A stretch of 17,500 nucleotides of DNA, from NCBI GenBank assembly GCA_014634225.1, contig BLFN01000393.1:2216278-2233777 (forward strand), given 5' to 3'. Positions 14,964 to 17,500 of the stretch are shown here, piece after piece. The stretch is from Acropora yongei. Its lineage: Eukaryota; Cnidaria; Anthozoa; Scleractinia; Acroporidae. The notes beneath the pieces are model-generated. The model worked only from the letters and a program-made list of their open reading frames with translations, did no database searches and was not told the DNA's origin. How positions within the stretch are numbered: the first letter of the stretch is position 1; each line of letters opens with the position of its first letter. The position numbers and the translations under genes were made by a program.

Positions 14964-15094
14964 TTTTTGATCCTCAGTTATTGCGAAAATTACTGTGGAG
15001 AACGTTGTTACGGCTTCAGCAACACTGGCAACGGAACCGAATGTTATTGTTAATCGGGAAATAACAAGCGTGGCACCGATGAAGCACGCAATTC
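14964..15094 (-). CDS. Exon-like hydrophobic segment, minus strand
   Basis: A long pyrimidine tract (minus strand about 15147-15115, with CTGTCTCCCTTTTACTC) leads to AAACAG, AG at 15096-15095. The frame GA ATT GCG TGC is then open for 43 codons to GAT CAA AAA before GTGTAAGA. The peptide starts IACFIGATLVISRLTITFGS and ends VIFAITEDQK: a small-residue hydrophobic stretch followed by a charged end, as in a membrane hairpin. Apolipoprotein L-like proteins have a broadly similar Gly/Ala/Thr-rich segment, but I would not rely on that. Only this frame is open. The annotated-looking ATG further upstream is an artefact of the pyrimidine tract. Confidence 0.33.
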
Positions 15095-15362
15095 CTGTTT
15101 TATTAATGCAGAAGAAAAGAGTAAAAGGGAGACAGTAGGAAACAGCTACATGAAGACAATCCCACAACAGTTATGTTTCCATCAAAATCTTTTCTTCAAA
15201 AACCCAGCGATAATACTTCAACCATATTGCAAATCGTGAACAAAACATTACGGAGAACTTATTAATAACCAGAAGCGCAAAGTTCTAGTTTCAGGTGAAG
15301 GCACCATTTGCTTTTACTTCAGGTCGGGAGCGTTTGTTTAGGCTACAGGTATGAATTCAAAT

Positions 15363-15545
15363 CACATCGAACTTGTAAGAATTAACTATATTTGACCCCA
15401 AGCGCACGCCGAACTGAAACGGTTTTGGCATAAAGTTCATCAAAGTTACACCACAAGTCATTTCGCCACTAAAACGCTTCAGTCCGAAAATTTTAGGGCC
15501 GTGAGTTGCTTGGTGGCGATTGTAGCTCAGCTGATAGCGAACTGA
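15363..15545 (-). CDS. Open segment overlapping a tRNA-like relic
   Basis: A minus-strand frame without an early ATG is open for about 60 codons (RYQLSYNRHQATHGPKIFGL, then KRFSGEMTCGVTLMNF), after an acceptor-like TTTGTTTGTGATCAG. The first part is the reverse complement of the tRNA A-box-like string at 15523-15533, which argues for repeat-derived sequence. I list it because the frame is long for its composition. A decayed SINE or other repeat is at least as likely. Confidence 0.13.
15516..15540 (+). mobile_element. tRNA-like 5' head relic (A box only)
   Basis: GCGATTG, then TAGCTCAGCTGATAG, resembles the acceptor stem and D arm of a tRNA, with a good pol III A box TAGCTCAGCTG at 15523-15533. 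The D stem is broken (GCTC faces GCGA) and no B box GGTTCRANTCC follows within 100 bases. It is therefore not a functional tRNA gene but probably the truncated head of a tRNA SINE, perhaps the same family as the body fragment at 14562-14654. Confidence 0.4.
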
Positions 15546-15559
15546 TCACAAACAAAGTG

Positions 15560-16115
15560 AGAAAACTATGAACAACAAAGTGTGGTTATTAGAACAGGTT
15601 CTGTTTTATAAATTGGCTGTTTAATTTAGTTTTAGTATCCGACCTCCTTAGAAGAGGAATAAACAAGCATCTACAACTACATGACAAACAGGGACGTGAC
15701 TTCAGACACTTTCACAATGGCGAAGCATAAATAGAGTTTTCGTTTTAAATGAGACCAAAGACGTCCTAAGAAATTAATACAAAGGCATGGAATAATTAAA
15801 CCAAAGCGAAAGTGGTCGAAGTTCAGCAATTCGCGAAAAGTTTCACAACAGTTCAACGTAAACAAAGTGTCCATTTTCAACATGAGGAATTTTTAAAAGT
15901 CAAGTCCTTGAACCCTGAGATCATCAGGCAAAGCTGAAACCGTGAAAAAACCGTGATTTTTTTCAAAAAGGAAGTTTCAAAAGGCCTTTAGGCATTAAGA
16001 AATTGAAAAACTAAAAAACTTAATAAGATACAAAAAATTGACTGGTGATATTGGAAAAAGCAGAATATGAGCTAATAACACTGTCTAATCAGTCTAATAC
16101 AACTTTTCCCACTAA
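15560..16115. other. Probable intron or spacer on the minus strand
   Basis: No clear exon is found between the candidate first exon (16186-16121) and the downstream minus-strand segments. A 68-codon minus ORF (15883-15677) contains an acceptor-like TATTAATTTCTTAG and has no recognised domain. A second acceptor-like site, TTTTTTCACGGTTTCAG, ends near 15935. Any linking exon would have to lie in this region. Confidence 0.35.
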
Positions 16116-16120
16116 CTCAC

Positions 16121-16186
16121 CTTTTTGGAAAATTTCAACAAAATTTCTTTCTTCTTTATGTACTTCGAAACAAGTTCCCGAACCAT
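16121..16186 (-). CDS. Candidate first coding exon, minus strand
   Basis: On the minus strand an ATG at 16186-16184 opens a 22-codon frame encoding a basic amphipathic N-terminus, MVRELVSKYIKKKEILLKFS then KK. It ends at a consensus donor, AAAAAG then GTGAGT (GT at 16120-16119). An in-frame TAA lies 15 bases upstream of the ATG, so this Met is a natural start; the base after ATG is G, though -3 is T. A CRE, TGACGTCA, lies 158-165 bases upstream. Downstream on the same strand are the exon-like segments at 15094-14829, which could belong to the same gene if a linking exon of suitable phase exists. No family is recognised from this short peptide. Confidence 0.37.
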
Positions 16187-16343
16187 GAACAGGGTCGTTT
16201 AACAACGCAATATAACGTGCTTACATGTCGTTTGACACGTTCGAGTTCAGCTGAGCTACAGCGAAATAAACCATTTGATATTTCCGGTGGAAAAAAAACA
16301 TCGAAACATTCTTTGCACGCGAACAATATATCGTGGAGATAGA

Positions 16344-16351
16344 TGACGTCA
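16344..16351. promoter_or_regulatory. Consensus CRE/ATF palindrome
   Basis: TGACGTCA is the full palindromic cAMP-response element bound by CREB/ATF bZIP proteins. CRE sites that act in promoters usually lie within a couple of hundred bases of the start, and this one is about 160 bases upstream of the candidate ATG at 16186. One such 8-mer is not very unlikely by chance in 17.5 kb, so the case rests on position. Confidence 0.35.
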
Positions 16352-16659
16352 CACTGACACAGCACGTTCTTGGGAAAGCGCTGTTTTCGTAATAATCTTT
16401 ATCGAATCAAACATTTTTAAGAGCCAGAAACTGACCTCAATTGTTTTATTCTTCCGGGTTGACAAACAAGGGCCTAAAAATAGGGTTTATTATTATCAGG
16501 AAATCGGCAGATAGCGATGGGCAGATATCATAGTGGCCAAATATTGGCTGTGCCGCTCCACAATTGCGTAACGAAAATTGAATGAACTTTATGAGATCGA
16601 AGAGTAAATCTTAGCAGTAATGGTGGGACAATTTTCGACTAAAACTAGGTGGGTCATCC

Positions 16660-16850
16660 AATCCAAACTCATCCTCGGAAAATCATTGGGAAATCATCGG
16701 ACTGCTGAGAGCAGTCGGATTTTGCCGAGTTTTCTTGTCGTAGCATCGAATCAGCCGAGCCGTCTCGATCCTCGTATTTGAGCACCCTAACTTGACATCG
16801 GAATCCCGTTGGAGCGATCGGCTTTCAGATCGAATTTCCTCGAGTCACCA
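16660..16850. other. CpG-rich patch with a small perfect hairpin
   Basis: About 16 CpG lie in 190 bases, mostly as TCG or CGA, well above the neighbouring sequence. GACTGCT (16700-16706) and AGCAGTC (16710-16716) form a perfect 7-bp stem around GAG. The patch directly precedes an open plus-strand segment, so it may mark a promoter, an exon or a young repeat that has not lost its CpG. Confidence 0.4.
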
Positions 16851-17027
16851 CAGGAAAGAATCAGAGTACCTATGGCTAACTCGTGGATAAAATATTTCAG
16901 AAATAAAGAACTGACGGTGAACTTGCAATTCGTCTATTACTATTTGAGCCAGCAGCTTATGAGTAGTAGCATGCAGCTCTCGTACATATTCCTGTCTCGG
17001 CGTTTTCACAGACCGATTTATTTTTGA
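16809..17027 (+). CDS. Plus-strand open frame near the right edge
   Basis: The frame is open from 16809 (start codon TTG) to a TGA at 17025-17027. From GAA AGA ATC onward, after an acceptor-like GAGTCACCACAG, codons favour purine in position 1. They encode ERIRVPMANSWIKYFRNKEL followed by LQFVYYYLSQQL. No domain is recognised. Its 3' end overlaps the exon-like segment at 17012-17134, which reads in another frame; both cannot be right as drawn. Confidence 0.2.
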   Translation: MERSAFRSNFLESPQERIRVPMANSWIKYFRNKELTVNLQFVYYYLSQQLMSSSMQLSYIFLSRRFHRPIYF

Positions 17028-17090
17028 TCGAATTTCTTTGGAATGAGATTCCCGTGGGCATGACCAATTTCAAGAAAGTAATTGATGTTT

Positions 17091-17121
<31 letters not shown>

Positions 17122-17134
17122 TACACAAGAAAAG
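17012..17134 (+). CDS. Exon-like segment, 41 codons
   Basis: After GGCGTTTTCACAG (AG at 17010-17011) the frame ACC GAT TTA is open for exactly 41 codons to GAA AAG, followed by donor-like GTACAC (GT at 17135-17136). It then meets a TAA two codons later. The peptide includes TDLFLIEFLWNEIPVGMTNF and VIDVSASLDRNC, which looks globular, with 24 of 41 codons purine-first. The donor is weak at +4 to +6. Family unknown. If real it would be an internal exon of phase 0 at both ends. Confidence 0.27.
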
Positions 17135-17139
17135 GTACA

Positions 17140-17500
17140 CTAAAAATAGATCGGCCTGTAAAAAGCTTAGTATGGGATTTGCATGCTCCTACTCAGCGGC
17201 TCCTGTTTGAGCCTATCAAAACATATTGCCAGAAGACAAATGTGACAGAATGTTAGAAGTGTAACTTGTGAAGAAGATAGACATTTCTGCCATTCAGGTA
17301 ACATAAGGGAGTTTAAGAAATGATGACGGTAACGCCATAAATCAATGATTTTATTGGTTGAATGAGGCAAAATAATCGTGTTGCACGTGCCACGCACGCT
17401 TTATGATGCAATTTTTCTGACGTAGTCTACCGAATGACGACGTGAAATTTTAATTTCAAATTTGAAGTTCTGACGACAACGAAAACCCGCAGAGATAAAT
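17140..17500. other. Right-edge stretch, nothing firm
   Basis: A 76-codon minus ORF (17397-17167) has no recognised motif. TTGCACGTGCCACG at 17381-17394 contains another CACGTG E-box. No repeat ends or splice pairs are clear before the window ends. Confidence 0.4.

Noticed and set aside
15516..15590. A functional tRNA gene
   Set aside because: A-box and acceptor-like 5' bases are present, but the D stem is broken and there is no anticodon arm, T arm or B box.

Overview
This is an AT-rich eukaryotic nuclear window (roughly 60% A+T by eye) with no complete, confidently readable gene. The best clue to the organism is a tRNA-derived SINE at about 2148-2430. Its A box, B box and body match, as far as I remember, a SINE type that is very common in stony coral (scleractinian) genomes. 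Fragments of a second coral-type tRNA SINE near 14562-14654 and 15516-15540, and a foldback MITE at 6231-6400, fit a cnidarian too. No bacterial operon structure, rRNA gene, CRISPR array or intact transposase is visible.

Layout. 1-3000: single-copy-looking DNA with a few exon-like open segments, a CpG-rich patch (about 1060-1290) and the SINE. 3000-5900: low-complexity AT-rich DNA with little I can name. 5900-8000: repeat-rich, with a foldback MITE, a foldback segment with TTTTATCGG arms, a GGGGCTTA-motif element, and a ~160-190 bp degenerate tandem repeat that these seem to interrupt. 8000-11000: the longest reading frame of the window (8698-9165), continued in the same frame after a single TGA to 9483, then exon-like pieces and a possible divergent promoter at 10.0-10.3 kb. 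11.8-13.95 kb: a cluster of four unrelated tandem or low-complexity arrays plus a well-bounded 352-bp MITE with a 3-bp target duplication. 14-17.5 kb: mostly minus-strand exon-like segments, including a candidate first exon (16186-16121) with a consensus CRE upstream, and plus-strand candidates at the right edge.

How it may work together: the exon-like segments lie on both strands and I recognise no protein family with confidence. The picture fits one or more multi-exon coral genes whose introns and intergenic DNA hold the repeats, but gene structure cannot be settled by eye. All coding calls are low confidence. I did not find a convincing new multi-gene system; the most unusual material is the repeat architecture between 11.8 and 13.95 kb and the nested repeat at 6.8-7.95 kb.
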